Source of the DNA: Methylocaldum marinum
GTDB taxonomy: Bacteria > Pseudomonadota > Gammaproteobacteria > Methylococcales > Methylococcaceae
NCBI RefSeq assembly: GCF_003584645.1
Contig: NZ_AP017928.1
Coordinates: 5,841,501 to 5,905,500 of the forward strand
Reading direction: 5' to 3'
Length of the DNA: 64,000 bases
The notes below the pieces were generated by a model that was not told the DNA's origin, did no database searches, and saw nothing but the letters and a program-made list of their open reading frames with translations. Each line of letters starts with the position of its first letter. The first letter of the stretch is position 1. The position numbers and the translations under genes are program-made. Below are positions 52,601 to 60,602 of the stretch, piece by piece.

Positions 52601-55600
52601 CGTGGTGTCGACGATAACCGTGCCGCTATCGGTGCCAACATTACCGACCGGATCGGTAGCGCTGACGGTGACGGTGACCTCACCTTCAGGTAGCGAAGGC
52701 AGAGTATCGTCGGCCAGAGACCAGGTACCGTCACCATTATTGGTCGCGGCATAGTCGACGCCGTCGACAGTGACCACGACAGTCGCTTCAGGATCGTCAA
52801 CCGTACCACTCAGGGACGGAGTTGCATCACCTGTAGTTAAAGGATCAAGCGTTACCACCGGAGCCGTGGTATCAATGGTGATACTCTCGGTAATGGTACC
52901 CGAGTTACCAGCCGGGTCAGTGACGCTGACGGTAATGGCAGTCTCACCTTCGGGTAGCGAAGGCAGAGTGTCGTCTACCAGAGACCAGGTACCATCACCA
53001 TTATTGGTCGCGGCATAGTCGACGCCGTCGACAGTGACCACGACAGTCGCTTCAGGATCGTCAACCGTACCACTCAGTGCCGGGGTGGTGTCGCTGGTAT
53101 TCAAAGGATCGATGGTTACCACCGGAGCCGTGGTGTCGACAGTAATGGTGCCGCTATCGGTGCCAACATTACCGACCGAATCAGTAGCGCTAACAGTGAC
53201 GGCAGTCTCGCCCTCGGGTAACGAAGGCAGAGTGTCGTCGGCCAGCGACAAGGTACCATCACCATTGTTGGTCGCGGCATAGTCAATACCGTCTACAGTA
53301 ACCACGATCGTGGCATCCGGATCGTCAACCGTACCACTCAGCGCAGGAGTTGCATCACCTGTAGTTAAAGGATCAAGCGTTACGACTGGAGCCGTGGTGT
53401 CGATAGTAATGATGCCGCTATCGGTGCCGACGTTGCCGACCGGATCGGTAGCGCTGACGGTGATGGTGACCTCGCCTTCAGGCAACGAGGGCAGAGTACC
53501 GTCGGCCAGCGACCATGTGCCGTCACCATTATTGGTCGCAGCATAGTCGATGCCGTCGACCGTGACTACGATCGTGGCGGCCGGATCATCAACCGTACCG
53601 CTCAGCGCCGGCGTGGTGTCGCCAGTAGTTAAAGGATCTAGCGCCACGACCGGAGCGACGATATCAACGGTGAATCCGCTATCGCCGTCGAGGGTGTCAC
53701 CGATGCCGAGATTGCCGGCGAGATCGGTATATACGCCATCTGCGACGTGGATGCTCGGCGAAGTGGTGGAGCCGTCATGAGTGAATGTGGCGGTCCAAGC
53801 GTCGGCGTCGGACTGAGCGAAGTCAGTCAAGGTACCGCCGGTGACGCTGACATCGGTAGCGTCGAAGTCAGTGACGATCTCGCTGAACTGGAAGATAAGA
53901 GTTGTGGAATCACCTGCGCCCAGGGTCGGATTGGCTGCGCTGATCGTCAAGGTCGGCGGGGTGATATCGCCGACAACATTGACGACCGACATGCCAGTGA
54001 TGCTGGCAGCATCGTTGCCCGCGATATCCTGAATGGCATTGAGGTCGTCGCCACCAGTCGGATCCGTGTAGCTGAGGGTGACGATCTCACCAGGGGTAAT
54101 CGGCGTATCCAACGTCAGCATGACGGTGTCCTCGCTGGCGTAGATGACGTAGATGGCAGTGACCGCAACCGGATTACCGTCGACGGTGACCGCAAAATCG
54201 CCAACACCCGGCAGGTTAGCCGCATCAATGTCCTCATCATAGGTCAGCATCAAGGCGGAGCCGTCGACACTGGTCACCGCGCTGAGCAGGGTCGGCGGAG
54301 TGATGTCGACGATGGTAATGGTGCCGGTATCGGTAACCGAGTTGCCGGCCGGATCGGTGGCGCTAACGGTAACGGTGGTCTCGCCTTTAGGTAGCTGAGG
54401 CAGAGTATCGTCGGCCAGCGACCATGTGCCATCACCATTGTTGGTCGCGGCATAATCGACGCCATCGACAGTGACCACAACAGTCGCCGTCGGATCGTCG
54501 ACCGTACCGCTCAGGGACGGCGTGGTGTCCTCAGTGGTTAAAGGATCGAGCGTTACGACCGGAGCGACGATATCGGACGTGAATCCGCCATCGCCATCGA
54601 GGGTGTAGCCGAAGCCGGAATTGCCGACGAGATCGGTGTATGTACCGTCTGCGACGTGGATGCTCGGCGGAGTGGCGGAGCCATCCTGAGTGAACATGGC
54701 CGTCCATGTGTCAGGGCCGACCTGAGCGAAATCGGTCAAGGTGCCGCCGGTAACAGTGACGTCGGTAACGTCAAAGCCGGTGACGGCCTCGCTGAATTTG
54801 AAGATGACAGTAGTCGCTTCACCCGCGGCCAGAACCGGATCGGCGGCGCTGATCGTCAAGGTCGGCGGGACAGAGTCAATGGTGATGGAGTCGGTGATGG
54901 TAGTAGAATTGCCATCCGGATCGGTGGCGATGATCGTGACGTTATGCTCGCCCTCGGGAAATGGAGGCAGGACATCGCCACCCAGAGACCAGGTACCGTC
55001 ACCATTGTTGATCGCGACATAATCGATGTCGTCTACAGTGACCACGATCTTGGCAGCCGGATCGTCAACCGTACCACTCAGGGACGGCTTTGTATTACTG
55101 GTATTCAAAGGGTCGAGCGTTACGACCGGAGCCGTGGTATCGACGATGGTGGCGTCATCACCGCCAAGGGTATCGTCAGAGCTGGAGTTACCGCGATCGT
55201 TACCTTTATTACCCTTGCGACCTCCGGAATCTCCTCCCATGGCCGCAGCCATTCCGCCTGCCAAGCCGCCGATACCGAGTGCGCCAAGACCCCAGTAAAG
55301 CAGATTGGAATCATCGCTATCGGACACAAAACCAGCAACTTCATCTAAAGGCTGGTATTCGGCGGCGACCTCGCCATTGGCGCTAATGGAGCGAATCTTT
55401 ACCAGAATCGCGTTATCGTTTTCGTCGACGAGGTAGAGCTCGCTTGGCTTGGAATCATCGGTATAAAAGCCGACGAGTCGAATCGTTTCCTTGGTGTCGA
55501 GCACGACAATCAGGTCGTTACCCTCACGGATCATTGAAGCGACATGCTCTCGAGTCAGGTTGAGCACAATTTTACTCGGCTCCGCGACGACGATCGTATG

Positions 55601-55669
55601 AGCGACTTCCTGCGGCGCAACGGTGGTGAAAGAGTCTGTCAGAGGACAAATTTTGTAACGGACGATCAT
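46640..55669 (-). CDS. Giant RTX repeat adhesin (BapA/LapA-like), type I secreted
   Basis: A 3009-residue surface adhesin. Residues 1-130 resemble the BapA prefix domain (VLNLTREHVASMIREGNDLI), followed by a glycine-rich hydrophobic helix (LLYWGLGALGIGGLAGGM) and a charged Gly/Asn linker. From about 195 to 1990 come immunoglobulin-like repeats of 88 residues starting DTTAPVVTIDPL and containing TNNGDGTWSL; 15 lie in direct tandem and two more are separate. Then comes a VCBS/cadherin-like part, RTX nonapeptides near 2430-2490 (GNDTLTGGSGNDTF), a type I secretion target domain just after (TITDFNAAPVVGGGDIIDL) and a second RTX block near 2835-2875. No clear TAAG/PAAG LapG cleavage motif is seen. 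It would be exported by the genes just downstream and promote attachment or biofilm. Confidence 0.95.
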   Translation of the reverse strand: MIVRYKICPLTDSFTTVAPQEVAHTIVVAEPSKIVLNLTREHVASMIREGNDLIVVLDTKETIRLVGFYTDDSKPSELYLVDENDNAILVKIRSISANGEVAAEYQPLDEVAGFVSDSDDSNLLYWGLGALGIGGLAGGMAAAMGGDSGGRKGNKGNDRGNSSSDDTLGGDDATIVDTTAPVVTLDPLNTSNTKPSLSGTVDDPAAKIVVTVDDIDYVAINNGDGTWSLGGDVLPPFPEGEHNVTIIATDPDGNSTTITDSITIDSVPPTLTISAADPVLAAGEATTVIFKFSEAVTGFDVTDVTVTGGTLTDFAQVGPDTWTAMFTQDGSATPPSIHVADGTYTDLVGNSGFGYTLDGDGGFTSDIVAPVVTLDPLTTEDTTPSLSGTVDDPTATVVVTVDGVDYAATNNGDGTWSLADDTLPQLPKGETTVTVSATDPAGNSVTDTGTITIVDITPPTLLSAVTSVDGSALMLTYDEDIDAANLPGVGDFAVTVDGNPVAVTAIYVIYASEDTVMLTLDTPITPGEIVTLSYTDPTGGDDLNAIQDIAGNDAASITGMSVVNVVGDITPPTLTISAANPTLGAGDSTTLIFQFSEIVTDFDATDVSVTGGTLTDFAQSDADAWTATFTHDGSTTSPSIHVADGVYTDLAGNLGIGDTLDGDSGFTVDIVAPVVALDPLTTGDTTPALSGTVDDPAATIVVTVDGIDYAATNNGDGTWSLADGTLPSLPEGEVTITVSATDPVGNVGTDSGIITIDTTAPVVTLDPLTTGDATPALSGTVDDPDATIVVTVDGIDYAATNNGDGTLSLADDTLPSLPEGETAVTVSATDSVGNVGTDSGTITVDTTAPVVTIDPLNTSDTTPALSGTVDDPEATVVVTVDGVDYAATNNGDGTWSLVDDTLPSLPEGETAITVSVTDPAGNSGTITESITIDTTAPVVTLDPLTTGDATPSLSGTVDDPEATVVVTVDGVDYAATNNGDGTWSLADDTLPSLPEGEVTVTVSATDPVGNVGTDSGTVIVDTTAPVVTIDPLNTSDTTPALSGTVDDPEATVVVTVDGIDYAATNNGDSTWSLADDTLPSLPEGETAITVSVTDPAGNSGTITESITIDTTAPVVTLDPLTTGDATPALSGTVDDPDATIVVTVDGIDYAATNNGDGTWSLADDTLPSLPEGETAVTVKATDPVGNSVAIIENITIDTTAPVVTIDPLNTSDTTPALSGTVDDPEATVVVTVDGIDYAATNNGDGTWSLADDTLPSLPEGETAVTVSATDLVGNVGTDSGTITVDTTAPVVTIDPLNTSDTTPALSGTVDDPEATVVVTVDGVDYAATNNGDGTWSLADDTLPSLPEGETAVTVSATDSVGNVGTDSGTITVDTTAPVVTIDPLNTSDTTPALSGTVDDPEATVVVTVDGVDYAATNNGDGTWSLVDDTLPSLPEGETAVTVKATDPVGNSVAIIENITIDTTAPVVTIDPLNTSDTTPALSGTVDDPEATVVVTVDGVDYAATNNGDGTWSLVDDTLPSLPEGETAVTVSATDSVGNVGTDSGTVIVDTTAPVVTIDPLNTSDTTPALSGTVDDPEATVVVTVDGVDYAATNNGDGTWSLVDDTLPSLPEGETAITVSVTDPAGNSGTITESITIDTTAPVVTIDPLNTSDTTPALSGTVDDPEATVVVTVDGVDYAATNNGDGTWSLVDDTLPSLPEGETAVTVKATDPVGNSVAIIENITIDTTAPVVTIDPLNTSDTTPALSGTVDDPEATVVVTVDGVDYAATNNGDGTWSLADGTLPSLPEGEVTITVSATDPVGNVGTDSGTITVDTTAPVVTIDPLNTSDTTPALSGTVDDPEATVVVTVDGVDYAATNNGDGTWSLVDDTLPSLPEGETAITVSVTDPAGNSGTITESVTIDTTAPVVTIDPLNTGDTTPSLSGTVDDPEATVVVTVDGVDYAATNNGDGTWSLAGDTLPSLPEGEVTVTVSATDPAGNIGTHSGTITIDSTAPMVLNVSANVSEESLAGGIPDSNGTEDNTDSATVAGSLTLSDTSGIASVAVSGPGGVTSKGQAVTWNGDFAGGVYTLTGTAGATTVATLTLNTDGDYTFTLSEPLDHASADVEDVLALEFTVTATDAAGNVSDPATLTLNVEDDMPLAADATTFVLDQQPATAAGSLVVGFGADGGYVSEITIDGNTYTYDPDADTVTESGSSALVSHSFNPDNDELTISTTQGETLVVDMRTGEYHYAALAADTAPSPVVNVNPSASLLGLVNAEALGLLDIGTNQMLTAVDANNDIKSVVVNAGAAINVGVGGYYQLTWSVAMATEFGLTVVEDNDIVNLLLVTTQSYSKLTITSADGGTIDNLKLNEFLATVRVEQFGILDLLTLGLLPTISITATDSLGNSATDSETDLLGLSLLDPADDPAGVTEGASGPNNLVGTNADERLYGYVGDDTLSGEQGNDLLRGGLGADTLDGGSGDDILIGGKGNDTLTGGSGNDTFLWEKDDQGTAGNPAIDTITDFNAAPVVGGGDIIDLSGLLQGELARGHTVGNLVDYLHFEVVGGDTVLHISTTGAFSSGFDPNLADQRIVFTGVDLVDGLATDQEVIARLLANGNLIVDQETTATDQLNGITTFGAVITDNDGDTASTSISFDTRDPAAPDPDNDAPVVQADSTALLGLIGANVLDVIQLGNQAFIAGDPNGDLRSVTVNFQGLAIPLGDLRLTASRKLANDLGLTFTVESTAGIGATSTLTITALDGGNIDNLAVNELLATVRLESDIDLLGLVPGLDISVLGTLSITATDSHGLSDTDQVTELLNANVLDGLLAPSGNPDIIEGASANDNLASSVLGTTHERLYGFEGDDVLSGGSGNDLLRGGSGNDVLDGGDGKDVLIDGNGEDTFLAGSGDDIIIVSGTDFAQIDGGDGFDILRLDGNLALDLTSADSGITNIERIDLGNGASVLPLTEEAVLALTDEDDTLQITGEADDRVNLVDATYIDNVTIDGITFAQYELGSATVLVDEEIANVAVV
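49706..53665 (-). repeat. Tandem array of fifteen 264-bp repeats in the adhesin
   Basis: The period is exactly 264 bp (88 codons), and sequence such as the TATAGTCGACGCCGTCGAC-like junction recurs every 264 bases from about 49,855 to 53,570. Copies fall into a few sub-types that differ in blocks (for example NTSDTTPALSG versus TTGDATPALSG; VGTDSGTI versus SGTITESI versus VAIIENI), which points to recombination and gene conversion between copies. Copy number is likely to vary between strains and may be wrong in short-read assemblies. Confidence 0.93.
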
Positions 55670-56079
55670 AGTAATTCGATTCCCAGTATCGTGGTTCTTA
55701 TAAACAGACCGGAAAACCGCTCAGCAGTGAACGAAGGCGGAAACACAGAGTTGAATGAGTGCACCGAGGTTGACACTTTCGGATACACCAGAATCAGAGA
55801 GATACAGCGTTTTTATGGCCATGAAAATACAGGCAAACTTCTATAAGCTAATGATTTGGAATAATAAATTTGTTTTTAGTGTATTTTTTTGAAGTTGAAA
55901 ACGCTGTAAATCGGTAAGCTTGGCGGTACGTTTGGCAACTTCGAACCGTACGGCCGCATTGTTTCGGGACAATTGGAAGAACAAAGCGTGTTCTACAAAA
56001 AAATTCAGAGTCCAAAAAAATATAGACCAAAAGGAGAGCATCATGGGTACCCAGATGCGGCTAAGGATTAATTCCCTAA
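55670..56079. other. Gene-free AT-rich upstream region of the adhesin
   Basis: About 410 bp between the adhesin start and the IS1380 end, with no credible gene. The part 55,840-56,050 is clearly AT-richer than the rest of the window, with several A/T tracts (TTTGTTTTTAG, TTTTTTTGAAG, AAAAAAATTC-like). It probably carries the adhesin promoter and sites for nucleoid or c-di-GMP-responsive regulators; no consensus site can be named. Confidence 0.5.
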
Positions 56080-57716
56080 CCCGGATATTTCATTAAGCTC
56101 CGTCGGAAGTTGCAGAGGCGCTGGGGTAGGCTCAAAGGAGCCCAATCGAAGGGGCGATACGCGGAAAACGAGCGGATTTCTGAACCAAAGACGTAATTCC
56201 CCCTTACCCCCTGGTGGGTCATCGTGCCGGGGACCGCACTGAGGCGGCGTCAGGGCGCCAGGGCGCGAACGGCGATGAGGAACGTCTCGCGCTGGGGATG
56301 ATGCGAAGCCAACAGAATGCGGACGCGGCGGGTGTTACGCAGGACCGAGGCGCCGATCTTGAGGAGCCTGACTCGAATCGTCGCCGCCGTAGCCCGCGCC
56401 AGTTCAGTGCCGGCCAGCGCGAGCTCACGCAGGCGCTGCATTAACGTATACGCCAGGGCGGCGAACATCAGACGTAGCCCGTTGGCGAGGAACCGGTGGC
56501 AACTGGCGCGGGTGCCGAACAGATCGAGCTGAGCCTCCTTAATGCGATTGTGTTCGCCGCCTCCCTGCGGCTCACCCCTTCGGGGCTTTCGCTCCCATTC
56601 GATCCCGTCGAATGGGTCCGCTTCGCCGCGCGGGCAGTAGAGCCGGTCATAAAGCGCGTCCGCCGGGAAATCGAGGTTGGTCACGACAACGCGGGGATTG
56701 GTTCCTTGGGCACCAAACTCCAGGCGGGTGATGAGACGCCGTTCGATGTTCCAGGCGTCGGCCGCGTAGCGGAATTCGTGAATGCTGCGCTGCTTGAGGC
56801 CGGTTTCGGCAAAGGCGGCTTTGAGCTCGTCTTCCCAGGCCGCGACGGCTTTGTGCAGCCGGGCATTGCGCGCCACGCCGATCACGTACCCGTCGTCGTG
56901 GCGTTCGCACCCGCGCAAGAGCCTCTGTCGGCAGAAGCCGGAATCGCCCCGGACGATAATGCGGACCGTCGGCCACGCCTGCCGCAGGCGCGTCACCAAC
57001 CGTTTGATCACGGCCGCCGAAGGCTTCGCGCCGTCGATCCGGCTGGGCCGCAGCAGACAGGTCAGCAGGGCCTGGCCACAGAAAACGTACAGCGGCAGAT
57101 AGCAATAGTGGTCGTAATAGCCGTGAAATTGGGTGAGTTCCTGATCGCCGTGCAACGGCACGTCCGAGGCGTCGATGTCGAGGATGAGTTCGCGCGGCGC
57201 CCGCGGCTGGGACGCAATGAACGGCTCGATCAGTACCCGGTTCAAGGCCACAAGATCGGCGCGGCTGGCGCGGGTCTCCAGCCGCGAGAGCGTGGGGCTG
57301 CTGGCCAGTTCCGTCACCTTGCCCACCGCCGTCTGCAGCAACGGATCGTGCCGCAGCCGGTCATGATCGTTGAGATCTTCATAACCACACCACAGGCCAT
57401 AAAGCCGCTGGGCAATCAGGTCCTGCAATGGGTGCGTGATGCGGTCCGGGTCCCTGGGATCGCTCAGCGCCCGCGCCACCGCCTTCGATAATCCAAGACG
57501 CCGATCCAGCTGCCGCAACAACATCACGCCACCATCGGAACTGATCGCTCCGCCCTGGAAATTGGCTTCGATTACCCGCCGTCCCAGGCGTCCAAAAGTC
57601 ATCCCATCAGCGGTACAATTTGGCATCGGCACAGCTCCCCACAAAATCTGTTTCGCAACCTGATTTTATGCGGGTCTCAAGGCTGTGCCGACCCTCCTCG
57701 TGGTGAAATATCCGGG
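56080..57716 (-). mobile_element. IS1380-family insertion sequence
   Basis: Inverted ends CCCGGATATTTCA (56080-56092) and TGAAATATCCGGG (57704-57716) are perfect over 13 bp and enclose one transposase gene. The outside bases are CTAA on the left and CTAG on the right, so a 4-bp target duplication is only three-quarters matched. It lies 61 bp before the SWIM gene, close enough to have changed its promoter. Confidence 0.92.
56250..57626 (-). CDS. IS1380-family transposase
   Basis: A 458-residue DDE transposase that appears complete: TFGRLGRRVIEANFQGGAIS, SSDGGVMLLRQLDRRLGL, the first catalytic Asp in LILDIDASDVPLHGDQ, RIIVRGDSGFCRQRLL with the second Asp, and EHNRIKEAQLDLF with the Glu region. 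ATG 57626 is preferred to the in-frame ATG six codons upstream because homology begins at PNCTADGMTFGRL. The leftward gene ends 158 bp from the left end. It could be active. Confidence 0.92.
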   Translation of the reverse strand: MPNCTADGMTFGRLGRRVIEANFQGGAISSDGGVMLLRQLDRRLGLSKAVARALSDPRDPDRITHPLQDLIAQRLYGLWCGYEDLNDHDRLRHDPLLQTAVGKVTELASSPTLSRLETRASRADLVALNRVLIEPFIASQPRAPRELILDIDASDVPLHGDQELTQFHGYYDHYCYLPLYVFCGQALLTCLLRPSRIDGAKPSAAVIKRLVTRLRQAWPTVRIIVRGDSGFCRQRLLRGCERHDDGYVIGVARNARLHKAVAAWEDELKAAFAETGLKQRSIHEFRYAADAWNIERRLITRLEFGAQGTNPRVVVTNLDFPADALYDRLYCPRGEADPFDGIEWERKPRRGEPQGGGEHNRIKEAQLDLFGTRASCHRFLANGLRLMFAALAYTLMQRLRELALAGTELARATAATIRVRLLKIGASVLRNTRRVRILLASHHPQRETFLIAVRALAP

Positions 57717-57777
57717 CTAGACTTTGCCAGCATCCGCCTTCCACGAAGGCGCCGTCAAAACAGGAATGTTCTTCTAA

Positions 57778-59091
57778 ATGACGCCTCTCGTTTTCACCGC
57801 GGAGCAAATTCTCGATCTGGCTCCGGATGCTTCCTCCGCCCGCTCCGGCCAAGGTTTGGCTTCGCCGCGCCATTGGCAGGGGCTCGGCCGCAACCCGGAG
57901 GTCCTGTGGGGCCTCTGCCAGGGGAGCGGCAAGACGCCGTACCAGGTGCGTATTGCCCTGCCGGAGCTGGCCACGTCCTGTTCCTGCCCCAGCCGCAAGT
58001 TTCCGTGCAAACATGCACTGGGGTTAATGTTCCTCGCCGCCGCCAAGCCCGACGCGGTGGCGGCGGCCGAGCCCCCGGAATTCGTGGCCGAATGGCTCGC
58101 CAAGCGTAATGCCCGAGTCGAAAAAACCGCGGCAAAAGCAAAGTCCGACCCGGCGCCGCCCATTCCGGAGACGGCTGCCCGGACGGCGAAGAAGCGCGAG
58201 GCGCAACTCGGGACGGGACTCCGCGAACTGAAGGCTTGGCTGGAAGATCTGGTCGGTGCCGGTTTCGCCAACGCGGCGGTGCGCGAGCCTGCATTCTGGG
58301 ACGCCAAGGCACGACGGCTGGTGGATGCGCAGGCGCCAGGGTTGGCACGCGCGGTGGGCGAACTGGCCGGCATTGCCTTGCGCGAAAACGACTGGCCGGA
58401 GCGGCTGCTGCGCGGCTTATCGCCGATTTACCTCGCCGCCGAAGCTTTCGAGCGGGCCGAGACCTTGCCGGTCGGGCTCCGGGCCGATCTGTTCCGCGCC
58501 ATCGGCCTGCCGCAGCGGCAGGAAGACGTGGACCTCGATGCCGCCGTTGAGGATGACTGGCTGTGCATCGGCCATGCCTCCGAAGACCTGGAGCGGGCCG
58601 TCGTCCACAGAACCTGGCTGTTCGGACGGAATACCGGGCTGCGTGCCCTGATCCTCAACTTCGTCCCGCACGGCCAGCCCGCCAATCCGCCAGCCCTGCC
58701 GGGGTGGTCCGAATTCATGCGGCTCGGCTTTTATCCGGGCAGCCTGAGGCAACGGGCGCTAATCGTGGCCCGCGGCGGGAATCCGGTGAATTCCGCCGCG
58801 CCCGAGGCCGTCGCCGGGCTCGCCGCCGAGCTGGAACGCCTTGCCGACGCGGTGTCCGCCGATCCCTGGCTGAATCGTTTTCCCATCCTGGTACGTGCTC
58901 GGCTGGCGCGGGACGGGCAGGGCGGCTGGTGGCTGGCGGATGAGAACGGCGCTGCGCTACCGGTAGAGGGGGAGGATTTGCCGTTGTGGCAGTGGTACGC
59001 CCGTAGCGGCGGGCGGGATTGCACTTATAGCGGCGAGTGGGACGGGGAACGGTTCCGGCTTTTATACGGCTGGCCGGAGGTCGCGCCATGA
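57778..59091 (+). CDS. SWIM zinc-finger protein
   Basis: A 437-residue protein. The SWIM finger C68-X-C70-X6-C77-X-H79 (CSCPSRKFPCKH) binds zinc and probably nucleic acid or protein. The frame then runs through a charged linker (about 100-140) and a large helical domain with LKAWLEDLVGAGFANAAV and a C-terminal GGWWLADENGAALPV sheet. It starts 61 bp from the IS1380 end. It overlaps the next gene by ATGA, heading a four-gene operon. Stand-alone SWIM proteins of this layout are typical of MoxR/VWA gene sets. Confidence 0.87.
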   Translation: MTPLVFTAEQILDLAPDASSARSGQGLASPRHWQGLGRNPEVLWGLCQGSGKTPYQVRIALPELATSCSCPSRKFPCKHALGLMFLAAAKPDAVAAAEPPEFVAEWLAKRNARVEKTAAKAKSDPAPPIPETAARTAKKREAQLGTGLRELKAWLEDLVGAGFANAAVREPAFWDAKARRLVDAQAPGLARAVGELAGIALRENDWPERLLRGLSPIYLAAEAFERAETLPVGLRADLFRAIGLPQRQEDVDLDAAVEDDWLCIGHASEDLERAVVHRTWLFGRNTGLRALILNFVPHGQPANPPALPGWSEFMRLGFYPGSLRQRALIVARGGNPVNSAAPEAVAGLAAELERLADAVSADPWLNRFPILVRARLARDGQGGWWLADENGAALPVEGEDLPLWQWYARSGGRDCTYSGEWDGERFRLLYGWPEVAP

Positions 59092-60602
59092 GTCTCAACG
59101 AATTAGCGCGTCAAGCCCTCCTGGGAACTCGCAACGATGCCGGGCGGGCACCCGCTACGGGTCATCCCGACGCCGAAAGCCTGGCGGCCCGGCTGATGGT
59201 GCAGGGAGCGCCCGGTGCGACATTACTGCGTCAGGCGGCCTTGCTGACCCTCGCCGCACGGGCGGGGTATGTGCCGGAGCGGCCGAACCTGCCGCCGGCA
59301 GAACCTTGTCCGGAAGATGCGAGGCCGGTTTTGCCGGAGCGGGCTGCGACGATCGTACAGCGGGTGTTGAGCGGTTTTCTTCCGCAGCTCGCCGGGCCGC
59401 TGCTGGACGAAACCACGCGGCGCGGGTTGCGGCTGCCCGCCGGGCTGCTACCCGCGCTGCTCGAACTCGGCCGCAAGGCGGAGCATAGGGAACGGGTACC
59501 GGTCGTGGCGTGCCGCAAGGCCTACTGGCTGGCGGCCCAAAACTCCGACTGGCGTTACCTGGCCGATCCGGATCGGGCTGAACCGGTTTTCGAAACCGGA
59601 GGCCCGTCGGAACGGCGCATGGCCTTGCGGGCTTTGCGGAAAGCCGATGCCGGCGCGGCGCGGGAAAGCCTCGCAAAAGGCTGGTCGCAGGAGCCGCCCA
59701 ACGAGCGGGCGGGATTGATCGAAGCGCTGGAAGAAGGCCTGAGCGACGCCGACGAAGATTTCCTGGAAAACGCGCTGAACGACCGGCGCAAGGAAGTACG
59801 CAAGGCCGCCGCCGCTCTGCTGGCCCGCCTCCCCGATTCGCGCCTGGTGGCGCGCATGCGCGATCGTCTGCGACCGTGTTTGAAGTTCAAGAAATCCCTG
59901 TTGTCGACTACGCTGGACGTGGAACTTCCCGCCGATTGCGACCAAGCCATGGCGCGGGACGGCATCGAGAAAAAAAACAATATCTACGGTCTGGGGGAGC
60001 GCGCGGCCTGGCTGGCGCAGATGCTCGCCTGCGTGCCGCCGTCCGAATGGTGCCGAGAGTTCGGTCTGTCGGAGGCCAAGCTGCTGAAACTTTTCCGCAG
60101 CCACGAATTCAGCGCCGCCCTGGACTATGGCTTGGCATCGGCTATGGCCAACTTCCGGGATTGCGGCTTAGCCCGGACCTGGCTGGAGTCCGCCCTGGAA
60201 CGCAACGACGCGCGGCCGGAAATTTTCAATCGCGTCGTTTGGGTGCTGCAAGGCTCCGAACATCTTCCTGCCCTGGCCATGCACGCCCTGCGGCGCGATC
60301 ACGATGCGGAACTGGAAACTTTCCTGCGCTTGTCGCCTACGCCATGGACCGACGCCCTCGGCAAGGCTTGCCTGCAGGTCTGGCGCGATCCGGCCTGGCA
60401 GCGCCGGCAGGCGCCCTATGGCTCGCGCCTGCGCGCCTATCTCTCCCTGGCACAGGTTCATCTGCCGCCCTGGCCCGAGTACACCCTGGGCTGGGATACG
60501 CTGGCGAATGAACTGCACCCGGCCGTCCGGCAAGCGGTCGATGAGTTCATTCAGGCCATGGAGCTGCGCATTCAATTTAACCAAGCCCTGGAGACCCCAT
60601 GA
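59088..60602 (+). CDS. DUF5691-like helical-repeat protein
   Basis: A 504-residue protein, largely alpha-helical. It opens with LNELARQALLGTRNDAG, the conserved family start. Residues about 195-285 look like HEAT-type repeats (MALRALRKADAGAARESLA, NDRRKEVRKAAAALLARLPD). No catalytic motif is visible. It probably acts as a scaffold or adaptor for the MoxR ATPase that follows with an ATGA overlap. The DUF name is assigned from context and the N-terminal pattern. Confidence 0.78.
   Translation: MSLNELARQALLGTRNDAGRAPATGHPDAESLAARLMVQGAPGATLLRQAALLTLAARAGYVPERPNLPPAEPCPEDARPVLPERAATIVQRVLSGFLPQLAGPLLDETTRRGLRLPAGLLPALLELGRKAEHRERVPVVACRKAYWLAAQNSDWRYLADPDRAEPVFETGGPSERRMALRALRKADAGAARESLAKGWSQEPPNERAGLIEALEEGLSDADEDFLENALNDRRKEVRKAAAALLARLPDSRLVARMRDRLRPCLKFKKSLLSTTLDVELPADCDQAMARDGIEKKNNIYGLGERAAWLAQMLACVPPSEWCREFGLSEAKLLKLFRSHEFSAALDYGLASAMANFRDCGLARTWLESALERNDARPEIFNRVVWVLQGSEHLPALAMHALRRDHDAELETFLRLSPTPWTDALGKACLQVWRDPAWQRRQAPYGSRLRAYLSLAQVHLPPWPEYTLGWDTLANELHPAVRQAVDEFIQAMELRIQFNQALETP

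Noticed and set aside
49866..53546. Series of 82-residue rightward open frames (MTTTVASGSSTVPLS...) every 264 bp
   Set aside because: They are antisense shadows of the adhesin repeats; the low-complexity Ser/Val/Thr composition comes from the opposite strand, and the 3009-residue frame explains the period.
49706..53665. Regular direct repeats as a possible CRISPR array
   Set aside because: The unit is 264 bp, coding, without spacers, and in frame with the adhesin.
55544..55846. 100-residue rightward open frame at the adhesin start
   Set aside because: It half overlaps the adhesin N-terminus in antisense, with no ribosome-binding site or recognisable domain.
39522..57716. Composite transposon carrying the adhesin locus
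   Set aside because: The flanking elements belong to different families (IS66, IS1380) with unrelated ends and their own target repeats, so they cannot act as a pair.
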